From contig JAVLUZ010000273.1 in the NCBI GenBank assembly GCA_036768485.1, positions 2,625,015 to 2,689,014 on the forward strand: a stretch of DNA of 64,000 bases, given 5' to 3'. Every line of letters starts with the position of its first letter. Within the stretch, counting starts at the first letter, position 1. This stretch comes from Mermis nigrescens. Lineage: Eukaryota; Nematoda; Enoplea; Mermithida; Mermithidae. Under the pieces are notes generated by a model that ran no database searches, was not told the origin of the DNA, and worked only from the letters and a program-made list of their open reading frames with translations. The translations under genes and the position numbers were made by a program. This document shows, one piece after another, positions 1-12,241 of the stretch.

Positions 1-392
1 TTTTTACAAGACAGGTATCTGATTAATTTTACCGATTTTTGCTTAGAATTACATAGAAACAGCAATGCCTTTGTTTTGTAGTGCTTTGAAGATATAAATT
101 TAGTACAACAATTTCTACAAATTAAATTTTTATCCGAAAAGTTGAAATTTCGGACAGTGTAAATCTGGCAGTCGAGCAAACCATGCTTGCTCATACAGTA
201 AAATATCCCATAAGACGTGTGGCTACGACCAGCTTGCATGTATAAAATCCTGTGAGAGAAACGCCTAGCTGCACAATCTTCACTGGTCAGTTACATAGTC
301 ATATTGTATTTGCTTGGGTTGAAGGCAGTGCCTATTGAGGCAATTTAGCAAAGTTACCTTTTTATTTTAAACCATTCAACATATATGATGTA

Positions 393-748
393 AAAGTACT
401 GTGTGGTGATGTAACATTTCCTGCATTTCCACTTAGCATTTCATTTGAGCACAATAGGTACTTACAAGCTTTTGATCAAATGTATGAAGCATTAGATTTA
501 GGACACGAAGGTAATTTTATTAGCAGAGATGAATTTTAGACAAGTCACTGCTTTTTTGTTTTTGACCTGACTCCCGATGAAGATGATGGCGGACATTGGG
601 AATTAGTCCACAAAGGTACAACTTGCATTCATATAAAATTCAGTGACAAATTGCCTGATTCAGGTGTTGAAATCACTATATATGCTGAATTGATAATTTG
701 ATAATGATCGATAAAAATCGTAACACTTTTCATGACTATAACACATAA
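393..748 (+). pseudogene. Polinton major capsid protein, C-terminal remnant
   Basis: Read in one frame from about 393, this encodes the C-terminal part of a double-jelly-roll capsid protein as found in Polintons. The strongest signature is FDLTPDEDDGGHWELVHKG around 558-614, followed by a stretch ending in an IYAE motif. There is an in-frame TAG at 537-539 and a TGA at 699-701. A one-base deletion near 692 moves the closing segment (FDN...IDKNRN) into the next frame, which ends with TAA at 746-748. Family members are several hundred residues, so the N-terminal two thirds is missing or unrecognisable. The identity rests on remembered family motifs, not on a search. Confidence 0.65.
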
Positions 749-750
749 AC

Positions 751-1173
751 ATGAATACTATTGAGATAGTCAAAATTCTCAATGCTGCTATTGAAAACAA
801 TACAATTTTAGGCGTTTTTCCATTAGATATTGTACCGCATATAAAAACTTATCCAGCTGCCCTTGTAGTGAAACTAGACAATAGCAGAAAACCTGGCTCT
901 CACTGGGTTGACCCATATTTTAATCAAAAAGGCCATTGTGATTGCTTTGACAGCTATGCAAGAAAACCATATGAGCATAAATATTATATACAGCTCAATG
1001 CAAAAGCATTCACTTACAATAATGCAAAATTTCAGGGAATATTTAGCATTTCATGTGGCCATTTATGCATCTATTTCTTAGTTTGCTGTGAACAAGATAT
1101 CCTATTTGAAAACATTATCACATCAATACAAAATGAAAAAATCTATAAATACTCTAATAAGCTTAGCTTGTAA
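751..1173 (+). CDS. Polinton adenovirus-type cysteine protease
   Basis: This 140-residue frame looks like the maturation protease of Polinton/Maverick elements, which resembles the adenovirus endopeptidase and would cleave capsid proteins. Visible motifs in order: GSHW with the catalytic histidine at residue 51, CFDSYA with the acidic residue at Asp67, a glutamine at 95 that would form the oxyanion hole, and SCGHLC with the nucleophile cysteine at 102. Spacing and order fit the His-Asp/Glu-Gln-Cys layout of the family. The ATG lies two bases after the capsid-frame stop, which supports this start. Unlike its neighbours the frame has no internal stop or shift. It may be a fortuitously intact relic: no promoter or intact partner genes are present. 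Confidence 0.75.
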   Translation: MNTIEIVKILNAAIENNTILGVFPLDIVPHIKTYPAALVVKLDNSRKPGSHWVDPYFNQKGHCDCFDSYARKPYEHKYYIQLNAKAFTYNNAKFQGIFSISCGHLCIYFLVCCEQDILFENIITSIQNEKIYKYSNKLSL

Positions 1174-1366
1174 ACATGGATACCGAACAATTTTAAATCA
1201 CGCTTCGAGCTATTCCCAAGAATCAAATTCTGCTACTAGTTTTATAACAAACCTACCGAGACAAATCGTATGTGTGGAGGTTGGTTTGGCAGAAATAATT
1301 TATGCAAATACTGGCACAATGTTGCCAAGGATCAGAATATGATACAGTTTTGCAATTTTAAAAATA

Positions 1367-1903
1367 ATGTACGAAGTAAAAATGCTCATTCCTCAAGCAG
1401 GACACCAAAATATACATGATCCTGATGAAACAATCAGTGAGGGAATAAAATTGGTTAGTCAAAATGAAAAATTTGAATACATGCAAAACATTGACATAAT
1501 GTATGATGAAAATAAGAAATTTTGTCACCTATTAATTAATACTAAATATATCCAGAGCTCAAAATTAACTAAGCATTTACTATATTTGATGGGATTTCTG
1601 GAAAGTCAGCTCAATAATATAAGTTTTACTGTTGCGCAAGAGTTAGCCATAGCTGCGCACCATGCCTCAATATGTTGGGTGTAATGCATAATTTTTACAT
1701 ATATTGCAATTTAGGTAGTTGAACCACAAATTGTTTGAAATGTTTTTGCACCACTTCTACAAGTCACAAATATCAAAGGAAAGTACATGGACATCATGAA
1801 TCACTCATATATTAGCCCGCACTATATTCCTGTGCTTAAAAAATCATTTAATACGATTGAAGTAAACATTAAAACAGATAAAAATCAACCTGTACCTTTT
1901 TGA
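1367..1903 (+). pseudogene. Polinton penton-like minor capsid protein remnant
   Basis: A 105-codon frame (1367-1684) is followed after a short break by a second frame (1715-1903). The second holds a pattern typical of the Polinton single-jelly-roll penton protein: a VEPQIV motif, PLLQV, then HYIPVLKKSF, an IEVNI strand and PVPF near the end. An in-frame TGA at 1736-1738 and a TGA at 1901-1903 interrupt it, and the join between the two parts is broken. In the family this protein follows the capsid and protease genes in the same direction, as here. The first half is less diagnostic, apart from LLYLMGF resembling a conserved LGF motif. Confidence 0.55.
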
Positions 1904-2350
1904 GTTTGGATCAGACTCACCAGTTAAATCGCATATGTGCAGCCATCTTTTTTTGGCACTATGCCAACAACATCCGCCTTATAAATCACTTTAATTTCTT
2001 AGAAACAATTCAAATCGCAAATGTTGCTATGTGTCGGACTGTACTACGCCGTGTTTGCAGTTCCATCCACTCTAGCCTGTATTTCTTTCTTTTGCGGGGG
2101 TAGCCAAAGGCGGACCCCCAAGACTGACCCACGTAGGAAGGCCTAGGTACTAATGTGGACCCCTTAAATGCGCTTGCGACCCCCCTCTATACTACTATCT
2201 TGTCTATATAAGAGTAAAATTATGTACAATTGCAATTAAAAATCTGATGTCCAAAAACAAAATTCTCTTTATATACTCTTTGCACATGCGTTTTTGTATT
2301 TTTATTACATTGTCATTGCTGTTATTATTTTGATAATTAAATATCTTGCA

Positions 2351-2464
2351 GAGGCTCTTGGTGGACTAGGTAAAATAGCAGTGCGACTCGGAAAACTGTT
2401 ACTTGGTGGTATTGCAATTGGTGGTGGTAGTGATTCAAAGAATGAAGGAAACACAAGAGATTAA
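2351..2464 (+). pseudogene. Small glycine-rich hydrophobic frame
   Basis: An open frame without a clear start ends at TAA 2462-2464 and encodes a short Gly/Leu-rich stretch (LGGLGKIAVRLGKLLLGG). It sits downstream of the penton-like remnant on the same strand, where Polintons often carry small basic or membrane-active capsid proteins. It could be the tail of such a gene. The assignment is by position and composition only. Confidence 0.25.
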
Positions 2465-2496
2465 AGTGAATATACAATAATACTTACATATTCTAG

Positions 2497-3867
2497 GGTC
2501 CGGTCTCTAAAAACTAGGTTTTAGCCTCGCTGATTGCGACCTAAGTCTGGCTTATCACTTTTTGTCAGGTGTACATATGTACATATAACCATATGTGTTC
2601 TTGAGAGGGGGATTGACTTCCTTCAAGAATGGCAACTGACCTTCCTACAAAATGCGACCCTGTAGAATTGTCAATTTTTTTTTTAAATTTTAGCGTGCCT
2701 TTTTGAGCCTTTTTAACAAAATGAGAGCCCATCTGAGAGTCAATTCCAAGGTATGGTAGGAAAGATCTGTTATTGTTGTCTCATAGAGCATTCAATTCTG
2801 CTGTGGATACTGAAAAGTAAGATACACTTTACGAAAAAGGTTTCTGATAATTAACTCTGCATAAGTCCTATTTCGGTGAATTCATTAAGGATCAAGTGGA
2901 AAAGCGCGTCACGTGAAGTCGGGAATCAGGGTCTTTACTAGACCAGGAAATAGTATCAAAAAGTTTGCATATTGTATTAGATGAATTAGAATATGATACA
3001 TGTGTAATTGTTGGAATGTCTGTTATGTTCAATGCCTAAACACTTTCAGCACATTAGTGAAGTTGAAAGCACTAAAACTACTTTTTAATTCGACGTAGTT
3101 GTGAGAATTGAATAATTGAGACAGCTTTTGTTCCTGACGAATAACAAATTAAGCGGCATTGCTTTATGAAAAATAAACGACCTATGCAGAATTGAATACT
3201 GTATAGCATGGTATTTGTATATTTCTCTCACGAATTTAGAAGTCGAGTTCTGAAGGGGCCTCTCATTTCGTGACATCCTGTGCATAAAAAAACTTTTCTT
3301 GCTGTTGAATATGTAGGTGAGTTCTGCCATATATTCATTTTTCAAGCAAGACTTAAATAAAGAACTTAGCGGGAAAAATAGTGCCTTACATGCATTTTAT
3401 GTACCGCTTGGAATTTATATTGGGATTCTTTGGGCATTTTTCGGAGGGGTGGTGTGAAGCACCTCTTACTTTTGGCCGAAGGCCGTCAATAAACAGCTAA
3501 AAACGGCTATAAAAGCGTTTTTTTCTTTTGAAAATTGGAAAATTTTCTGGTAGGAAGGATATCGACCAACCTCGAGTGGGGATCTCCCTCATCTCCCTAT
3601 TACATACTGCAAGTTTGCAGTAAATGTATATCGATATGTACACAAATAAAAATACCGACTATAAATATACGGCATTTTATGCATGACTTATCCTTTTTTG
3701 CAGAAAAGTTCTGATAAACCATAACAGCTGAAGCCTGTCTTAAGCCAAGCCTAAGTCTGGCTTACTCTGGGTTAAGCATGGCTTACCTTCAAAACGTTGA
3801 AGAAAGTATGAACAAAGCTCGGTTTAATCCTCACTTCAAACAAGGATTACTCTTTAGAAACGGGGCC
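2497..3867. mobile_element. Possible DNA element with GGnCCnGT ends
   Basis: The left end starts GGTCCGGTCTCTAAAAAC. The reverse complement of the right end reads GGCCCCGTTTCTAAAGAG, giving imperfect terminal inverted repeats. The same CCTAAGTCTGGCTTA string occurs near both ends in direct orientation. No matching target duplication was found and there is no coding frame inside, so this is tentative. Confidence 0.3.
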
Positions 3868-6044
3868 AATGTCTGTTGTACAGTAATAAAATATTTGCTA
3901 AACAAATTGTTGGAAAATTTGCGTGTGCACTTGTTAAATCATCGCAAATAAATGAAAAAATCAGCACTTCAACAGCCAGCTGCGTTAGAGATTTACCTTA
4001 GGTAGCACATTAGTGCGCCCTGTAACTTCGGCACCATAACATCTTGCTCCCAAGCTAAAATGAGATACATCTGGAAGGCAGGTTTGTAAGAAGATATATA
4101 TATTAACCCGCAATGCACCCATTTTTCTTCATTTTTCAGTCAATAACAAATTTGTAATAAGCGTTCAAAGTTTTAGCTTAAGGTTATAAAACATGGTTCT
4201 GTTGGTTTTTAGCCGCTTGTAAGTGACTTAGTGACTAAGTGTAAATGCATCATGCAATTTTATAATACAGAATTGCTGGTAAAAATTCTCTGATAAAGCT
4301 ATTTTTTAAATTTAGCATCAGATCTAGAGTGCGGATTAAACTGCACATTTTGGTCGCGTTTTCGCCTTATCTGCCATCTTATCCGGCTATTAGTACTGAG
4401 TAAAAATGGTCTTAAGGAGTAGACGAATATCATAAACTCCCTTGTACTCGGATACGTCAGATTAAATACATATAAGGTCACTTTACTTGATGATTTTATT
4501 TGTCTTAGTGATTTAATACCTCTTATGAATTACAATGTACCTCTTGATTTTCCAGCAAGCTATTAAAACGCATTTAGTGCCGGGCAAATATTTAGCCGCC
4601 AGAGCAATGGTTGCTCACACTGTCAAGCCTACTAATGGTGGGTAGAGGTAAGGGTGGGTTTGTAGGCTTAGTAATTTTTTTAATTTACAGAGTTTTCAGC
4701 TTTCTGAAGTTTGGTTGAAGCTCAATTTGTTTTAAGACATTAATGATTAGTTTGACTAAAGTCATGCAATTTGTGAGAAAAATACTCGTTACAGCTTCAA
4801 AATAAGCTTTTTCCGGTCAGAGCTAGAAATTTATTATTGTTATCAAAGACAAAAACACATACAAAAACAATATAAAACATTCAGCAAAAACATATAAAAT
4901 ATATGACACACATTACGAGTATCAAACGAAAAAGTATTATGTCGTTATTGCCAATGTCCTTGGTATGCTGAAATACTAATTCAATTGAAATTCTTTTAGA
5001 AAGGTGGGTACTGGCAAAGAAAAATGTCCGATTGAACAAAAAGGTTGTACATAGGTACTTGGAATGGTATGATACTAAGGACATAAAAAAGGCGACTAAA
5101 AAAGGTAACTTACTCAACTATAAAACTTACAAAAAATTTGCTAAAGCTCAAGACTTTTTCTAAGCAACGCCAAAATTGAAGTATAATAATGGAAAGATCT
5201 ATTTATGCCTAAAATAGCAAGATCAGCTAGACATCAGACTTTTTCTACGCAACGCTAAAATCTTAGTATGTATATTCTGCGACCTCTGAAAAACATGTAA
5301 TCTTATATGTTTATTCACTGTTTCACCTAGTGCTTCAAATTGGCAAGAAACTAACGTACTTTAAGACTATTTTATCGGTTATACCAGCTCTTCTGGTCAT
5401 TTTCGACTGAAAAATCTTATTTTCTGTCCCCTCAGACCGGCTGACCACACTAGAACGGCCCTGCAATGCATTCTGTGTTCTTGCTTGACTTGCTGCATAT
5501 CTATATTTGACATATGTAAAGCTTGAGTAAAATAGTTTCGGGAAATGTTTATGTCATTATTAGTATCATAGTAAGCTGACATGGTGTCAACCGTTTAGTG
5601 CACACATTCACAGTAAGCGACAGTGTACTAAATATGTAGACCGTCTCACAAATAAAATTTATTCCTTTCAGTAGAAAATTTGTCAGCCTGAAAATTTAAA
5701 ATTATGTAGGTTCCGCATGGTAGCTACAATAAATACTTTCCGTATGAATGTAAGCTGTAAGCTATTCTTTCTATTTCTTTCATTTAATGAGAGAAGAGCT
5801 GTTTCATTTCGCAGGCCGCAGAATACACTTCGATTTTTTGCGTTGATTAGGAAAAGTATAATTTGTAGCTGATTTTGCAACTCTAGACATAGGTAGATTA
5901 TTCCTTTAAATACTTACTCAAATTTTTGCATTGCTTAGAAAAGTCTTGAGCCTTAACAAATTTTGTGACTTTTATTGGCACATATGTAGGTTACGTTTTG
6001 TCTAGTCCCATAATTTTATGTCCTTAGAATCATATTATTTTAAG
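3868..6044. other. Non-coding stretch, no gene recognised
   Basis: AT-rich sequence with no supported gene on either strand. Short frames of 60-78 codons on the minus strand (4299-4481, 4881-5117, 5397-5582, 5683-5880) have no recognisable motifs. Two short imperfect direct copies of a GACTTTTTCTAnGCAACGC string occur near 5151 and 5235. Confidence 0.5.
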
Positions 6045-6249
6045 CATAGGGAGAGTTAGGGATGGGGTATGCACCTCTAACCCCTGAAGGCCGAATACAC
6101 CTTCTTACTTAAACCAAAATACCCCCTGTAGAATTCAATTTTTTAAAATTTTTGTTGTTATGTATTTCGCAAGTTTTTGATGCCGATGAATAGTGCTCGA
6201 TGAAAAAGGTTGCCACCCCCTCTTAAAACTTTCTTGCTGTCCACGCATG
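6045..6249 (-). mobile_element. Family A MITE (hAT-like), degraded copy
   Basis: Reverse-oriented copy of the common A family: a GGGGTATGCACC end, then a T-rich spacer, GATGCCGATGAATAGTGCTCGATG, and a CTTGCTGTCCACGCATG terminus. Flanking 8-mers ATTTTAAG and ATTCCAAG agree at six of eight positions, consistent with an old 8-bp target duplication. Confidence 0.65.
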
Positions 6250-6931
6250 ATTCCAAGTATATTCAACTCCTTGCTAGTTTCAAGTATATTTGTCCTTTTT
6301 GTTCCATTACAGCATTTTCTTTCCCAGTACCCTACTTTTAATTAGAATAATTTGAGGATTAATTGATCAATAAAGTCAGAGATAAGTTGACGAATAAAAT
6401 ACTTGAAAAACACAAGAACAGTCTTTCAAAAATGTTACCTCCTACAACGTTTTGTAATCAAAATAATTTTTCAGTTAAAATTTTACAGCTACAAAACAAC
6501 GAAGTTAGATTTGGAATAGGTACTGATTTTCCAGGAAGACAGTTTGTATTAAACCTTAGCTCTTACAAGGCACAATCTCACACACATGAGGTTAAGCTAA
6601 AGCGTAAAGTTCACACGACTAGAGGGTGTAAAGAGTACGGCAGTCAAGTGCGTATTTCTGATAGTACAGAGGAATCCTTATCTTTCGGGAATTGTTTTAA
6701 AAAATTTCATCACCGCAATGCACTGTAGCTAAAAATTAAATTCAGTTTAGACTTTACACTACTTCTGAGTGTGAAGAATGTTTAAAATCTGGTGCATAAT
6801 CCTTAGTTTCTGAATAGTACTTCACAAAGAAGTGACACCCTCGACAACACTCTGGGAGTAAAGTAAAGCTTTAGTGCAAACTACTTCACACCTCTGTTGA
6901 GTGCAATCTGCTTCGTGCAGTAAAGTATCTG

Positions 6932-8313
6932 CAGCCGATTTCACAACGCGGTCTAACTTTTCAGCCGGCTAACTAGAATTAGACTGCTAACTTTTTGAGT
7001 TGGCCGGCTAAAGTTGGACCACAAGTTTTTTCGGTTTCACAAAGCAGTCTAAGTCCTGGTCTAACTTGAGACTGGGCTAACCTTATTGAGCCCAGGCGTT
7101 TATTGAGCCTAGGCTATATTTATGCCTTTCCCTGGCTAACTCCGCTTGATCCTGGGCTAACTTTGCTGACGGCTGGACTATATTAGCGTCTTGTAGAGAA
7201 AAAACAGTTCGCACTAATACTATTTAAAAAAATATTCTGTTCATAAATTTTCACTTCCACCTTGCACCCAAAACTTTTACTTTATGAGAAATATTTTCCA
7301 AGAATACTCCTTTAAGAAATAAATGAATGGGAAAATGACTCTGACTGCCAAATTGTGTAGCGAGAAGACTGCCGTAATATAATTTCGGACAGTAAAATTT
7401 TATATGCTATCACCATACATGCACAGCATGGGAATTCTGGGGGGTGAAAACCTAAAGTGCCTTTTTTGTGCCCAAAAATGGCCGGTACGCCTTAAAAACA
7501 TCGTTTTTGGCGTTTCTGACGATACTCTCATCCTTCTACAGCATAAAATCATGAAAAAATTCGAAAAAAGTCGAATAAATTGACCAATATATCGCTTAAA
7601 ACATGAATATATGGCGGAAAATTTGGCGATTTTGAGCAAATAGATAGCCGAAAACCCTTAAAAAGGCACTTTTTCTACCAATTTTCAGGTAAATTTAGGG
7701 AACTTTTGAAAAATCGCCAATTCTGGGGGGGTGGAAAATTTTTTGCGGGGGCCGAAAAATGATTCTGCGGAGAGGGGGGTAAACCCCCCCCCCCCAAAAA
7801 AAACCCCACAAGATCATGAATGGCTATCACTTTGTTTACTATCACGATATTGCTTCATTTTAGATCAATCCTGCAATAGATTTACGTACAATCGACAAAC
7901 ATTTCATAAAATTTTTAAAACTTTTAAACTTTAATGTAAAATGATTTTTAGTACAAAATTGTTCAGTGAAAAATAATCATGCAAAGTCTATCTTACCTAA
8001 GGACCCAATATGCTTTGAAACAATATGTTTAATAAAATATAAACCACGAGTTAGACTCCTCCCGACCAGTCTAACTTTTTGATGCTGCCTATAACTAAAA
8101 GTTAGCAGGCTAAGTTAGACTGCTTTTTGAAACACCTCGTTCAAACTAGATTTTCGCCTGGCTCAAAAAAGTTAGTCTGCTAACTTTTTTTGAGACTGCC
8201 ACAAAGTTAGACTGCTTTGTGGAACGGTCTTAAAAAAGTTGAAAGTCCAACTTCCCAGTCAAATTAAAAGTTAGCCGGCTAACTCGAGTTAGACTGCTTT
8301 GTGAAACCGGCTG
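6932..8313. mobile_element. Element J, PIF/Harbinger-like, TSD CTG
   Basis: Ends are CAGCCGATTTCACAACGC and, reverse-complemented, CAGCCGGTTTCACAAAGC. The element is bracketed by CTG at 6929-6931 and 8314-8316. Both ends carry many subterminal copies of GTTAGCCGGCTAACT and AGTTAGACTGC, probable transposase-binding repeats. A 3-bp target duplication and G/C-rich ends fit the PIF/Harbinger group. There is no transposase frame. A family K element sits inside. Confidence 0.75.
7414..7822 (+). mobile_element. Family K MITE (hAT-like), copy K1
   Basis: A 409-bp element starting CATACATGCACAGCATGG and ending GATCATGAATG, flanked by perfect 8-bp duplications GCTATCAC at 7406-7413 and 7823-7830. It is inserted inside element J. 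A second close copy lies at 32676-33094. The G-runs and weak frames inside are not coding. Confidence 0.8.
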
Positions 8314-9595
8314 CTGACTCTTAAGCGCAAAGCGTTCTTAGAGTTCAGATCATTCCCCGCTCGTAACGGTTGATCATGAACAAAATCGATGCAGAAACGT
8401 GTTTTTAACATCAGAATTAGAACTTTACACGTCCAGAATTGAGTCAATATTATGTGTAAAGAAGTGCCTCTAAATGTAATGTGTAACCCTTAAGATGTTG
8501 TTTATTTTTACATAAGTGCGGTGCGGACATACCAGTTCATACGCGGGGAACTTGGCAGGCAGAATAATTTCAATAGGAATTTTTCACCACAGAACTGATG
8601 ATTTACACCTCCAAAAATAATTCAGTATCGAGTGTAGACAATTCTGATCAATTGAGTTTCTGAAACCACTGACACGTGCTTTATTTTTAGAACAGTTTGC
8701 TCGAGCCGATTCAAGTCCACGGAAAACTTGGCTGGTAAAAAGTCAGCAAAAAAACGTGTTTTTTGCATCAGAGTATAACTTTACACCTTCACACCTAACT
8801 CTGTATGGAATTTAAAGAAAGACGTTTAAGTGTGATATGTAATCTTTTAGCTTTACTTAAATTTTAGTATACTTTGCACGTCTTCATTTATTATAATCGG
8901 TGGGGTTTGCAAATTAAAAAAACGGTAAAAAACATATTTTTCGCCAACCAGCAGAGTGTAAACTTTAAAAATCTAACGCTACCTACCTGTTAAGTGTAAA
9001 GAAATTCAGTTATGTCCAGTTTGTAGAATGTTAGTTGTAGCATGTTTGTGTGTGAAAAATTTAAAGTTCCACGTCCTGTTCCAGACAATGATCAGTCGAA
9101 AATGGAAGAAAACGTGTTTTTAACTCGAAGTCACACCCCTGATTTAAAACTTTACACCCCTAGAACTGATTTAATATTGCATTTTATCAACGCAATTTGC
9201 TGCGTTTTGTAGCCCCTAGAACGTACTATATTTTTATTTTATTCAATTGGACCGACTTATAAGCACAGAAATTAGAGAGACAAAACAGGGCTTTTACACT
9301 ATCTGCCACATTTTAAATTTTAAAAGAAAAACACGAGTTTTTTACATTCTTCACACTCCCCCTCGACAGCTATTGCGAAATTTAAAAAAAAACAGAAGAA
9401 AAGTATCTGAGTCTTATCTTATACAATTCTAATTAATCAAAATCTTTAAAACTTTCAACTAATTTATATACAAGCTCGGGGAAAAACCACCAAAAATTGC
9501 TATATATTATAATATCACACCGGAACACTATACACTCGTTGCTAATTCAGTAGCAAGTGTAAACAAAAATGAAAAGTCTACAATCGGATTTTTAA

Positions 9596-11249
9596 CCTTT
9601 TAGTGGCCAACGTTCCCAATTGGGAACATATTTTCAAAATTTTGTTGCAAAACAACTACTCATCTAATTTGAATAAGACTTGTTTTGAATGAGAGACAAG
9701 ATGTTTGCCTATACTGTGAGAGCAATATTAAAACTCAATTATGAGTATGTGTTATGCTATACTGTCTTAATTTAGACAAAAATAGCGAAAATTTGTCATA
9801 TTTAGAAATTTGCATATTGTCAATCGACATAAAAAAATTTTTGAGCCAAATGTCATGCAGTCATGTTGAGGTTTTCTGATCATTTTTGTATGTTATTCAT
9901 TCTTATTCAGTTGTTCATCAAAACTTATGGTTAAGTTTATATTGATGTTCCCGTTTGGGAACGTTGGAGGAGTGCAAAAATATTTAATTCCTGGAAAGAG
10001 AACAAAATCTATAGGACTGCATATGTGACCTCGGCTATGCTCTTTAGTGACCTCTCATGCATTCCTTCAATTTTTTTTAGCTCCACAAGCATTCTGGTAT
10101 GACTCCAATGCACAAATTCAAAATATTAAATGCATGTTTATGGGATTCTTTACTTGATTCTATGCATTACGATTACATAACAATGTAGCTCTTGATTTCT
10201 AGCGGTTTTTAGGCAGAAATTCAAGTGTTTCTGCAAATAATTTTAGGTGCTTTTGCAGAAATTACCTGCTCTACCTTACTTTGCTTTTTTTACTGTAACT
10301 TACAGAGCCATGAATCTTTAGAGGCTTAGAGATAAATTTTCTTGAATTCATGCACAATATCATGTGTTTTTCATCTGTAGAACTAGCCCTGTATTTTTAT
10401 CAAACTTTATGTAACTACTGATTTCTAACATTTTTTAGTAGCTCATAAGCATGCTAGCAACATAACTAAACTTTAAGTGTAAGTTTACTGGACTATCGAT
10501 AACAACTGCGGATAGGTAAATGTCCAAATGAGTGAATGTATGATATTATGACTAACTTTTATTCACTGTAAAATTTTATTTATTGCAAATTGAATGAAAT
10601 TGCCAAATTGACTATATTACACCCTGACTTCCTGTCATTTCCCGAATCATGATTCATAGTTTCCAATTTTTAGTATACCGAAATACGTCGGTGCAGTGTA
10701 AATAGCTCTGAGATCGTGGGCATTAGTTCAACAGCGTAGAAATGGGGAAACCAATAAATTTCGAAAAATACAGAATAACGAAAATACAGATTATAGCTCA
10801 ATAATAATTTTTTACTCATCTTAGCTAGACATTATTCATTCTTATCTAGAAAGCAAGCAAGTCTAACAAAAAACAAATATAAAGTTACGGTGTCTACTGA
10901 AAGTCTCTGGTTTTCTGAGGTTTATGGTCCCATAAGGTTTCAAAAACTCAAAACCACACCCTTGTAGGCGCTCTATTTGACAATTTGACACTTTAGATTA
11001 CTTGTGTTATCAATGTTTGTAGCAGATCGCTTTAATCTTATATGTTTTGCAAAACATAACAGAACATGAAATTTGGCAAAAATGTTCTTCAAGAAGCCAA
11101 CGTTCCTAAATGGGAACACATGAACAACATGATAGAGTGGAGAGCTTTTGTTCTGGTTTTTTGCATACAGTCTTACATTTTACAGATTCAAAATATATTA
11201 AGATTGTATTGCTGTAGCACATCTGCATCATAGAGCGGACTCTAAAAGG
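9596..11249. mobile_element. Element L, piggyBac-like, TTAA-flanked
   Basis: The element starts CCTTTTAGTGGCC and its right end, reverse-complemented, starts CCTTTTAGAGTCC. Both ends abut TTAA (9592-9595 and 11250-11253), the hallmark target of piggyBac transposons. Just inside the ends, and again in the interior, lie GTTCCC/GGGAAC palindromes at 9612-9627, 9947-9962 and 11102-11117. No transposase frame is present, so this is a non-autonomous copy of about 1.65 kb. Confidence 0.8.
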
Positions 11250-11253
11250 TTAA

Positions 11254-12241
11254 TTATCTATTTTTTTTAAACTGCACCTCCCAAAATGTCTTAGTTTTGG
11301 TGCACGAGCGGGGTCGGCGGGGTCCTATTATATCAACAGTACCCAGCCCAAGTATATTATAGGTACGCGCTATCACACTACCTATGATATTCGAATCATG
11401 TTCTTTCTCATCGCCCCACAGTTGTACGTGTTTTGTTAGCTTAACAGCTTTACAGATGCTTTCTATCGACAGAGTGCAGGCAAAGTGAAAAATATTTAGG
11501 CCGGTTTTCAGATGAGTTTCAAGCTTTAAAATCACAGATATCCACTAAAATGTGCAAATGCTGCAGCTTAAACCGGCATATGGAAAAAAATTACAGACCG
11601 TAGGCGCCTAAGTAGTCTCTGCTCAATAGCATTAAATGTTGCATTAAGCCACACAGGATATAAATAATCAAATCCAGAACTGTCCGTAAAATTGGATTCA
11701 AAAGTCTATAAAATATATCCGCATATTGTCAGATCTGGGCTAGAGGAAAAATGGTTTTTTTGGCCATTAAGCCCGAAAAAGGTTTTCTCCATGCTCCGTG
11801 CTCCATGCATCTTCTCGGGGGGAGCAGGCGGAGTTTGGCCCTACAGAATGGCTGTTTGACCCCTGGACTTGTTAATTTCACGAAGATATACGTAGATAAT
11901 ACTTCGCATCGAAGTTTTTCTAAAGGTTTTTATTTTTCATATTATCAATTTTAGGAAGCATGGGATCAATCTAAGATGTCAAATAGCAATGTTTTTTTAG
12001 CCGAAATGACGTATTTTATGCTAAAACAATGCATTTCTTAAAAATGTTCCCGTCACCCCGATTCCCATGATGTATATATGTGCATATACATATGTCATGT
12101 TCCTTTGCTGACTAAAAGCTAATTTTCACTGCTCATATCATGTAAACTTTTGTCTAAAATGATTATTATGATCATTCATACCTGGGCGTGAGAGAGTCTT
12201 GAACCTCAAAATCTGACAATCCAGTAGCTCGCAGAGAATTA
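11254..12241. other. Non-coding stretch, no gene recognised
   Basis: No supported gene. The minus-strand frame at 11254-11535 and the plus-strand frame at 11751-11954 lack recognisable domains. A short orphan A/E-type terminus, CATACCTGGGCGTG, occurs at about 12178. Confidence 0.5.

Larger units (their letters stand above)
393..2464 (+). mobile_element. Decayed Polinton/Maverick segment
   Basis: Three consecutive coding traces on one strand match the morphogenesis genes of Polinton (Maverick) elements: a major-capsid-protein tail, an adenovirus-type cysteine protease and a penton-like protein, followed by a small glycine-rich frame. The capsid frame ends two bases before the protease ATG, so the original compact arrangement is kept. 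No DNA polymerase B, integrase or packaging ATPase is visible, and no terminal inverted repeats were found, so this is an internal fragment. The left part may continue beyond the window. Confidence 0.75.
6700..9590. repeat. Degenerate tandem array, period about 170-200 bp
   Basis: Related segments recur near 6750, 8420, 8610, 8780, 8950 and 9160. Each carries a run like AACGTGTTTTT, then CATCAGA, ACTTTACACC and CAGAACTGATT, ending in GTGTAAAGA. Spacing between the TTTACAC markers is roughly 170-200 bp. Copies are diverged, suggesting an old satellite-like array. Element J (6932-8313) is inserted in it. Confidence 0.45.

Noticed and set aside
1088..1342. 84-residue frame overlapping the end of the protease
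   Set aside because: It starts inside the protease gene in another frame and has no family motif; probably a shadow plus spacer.
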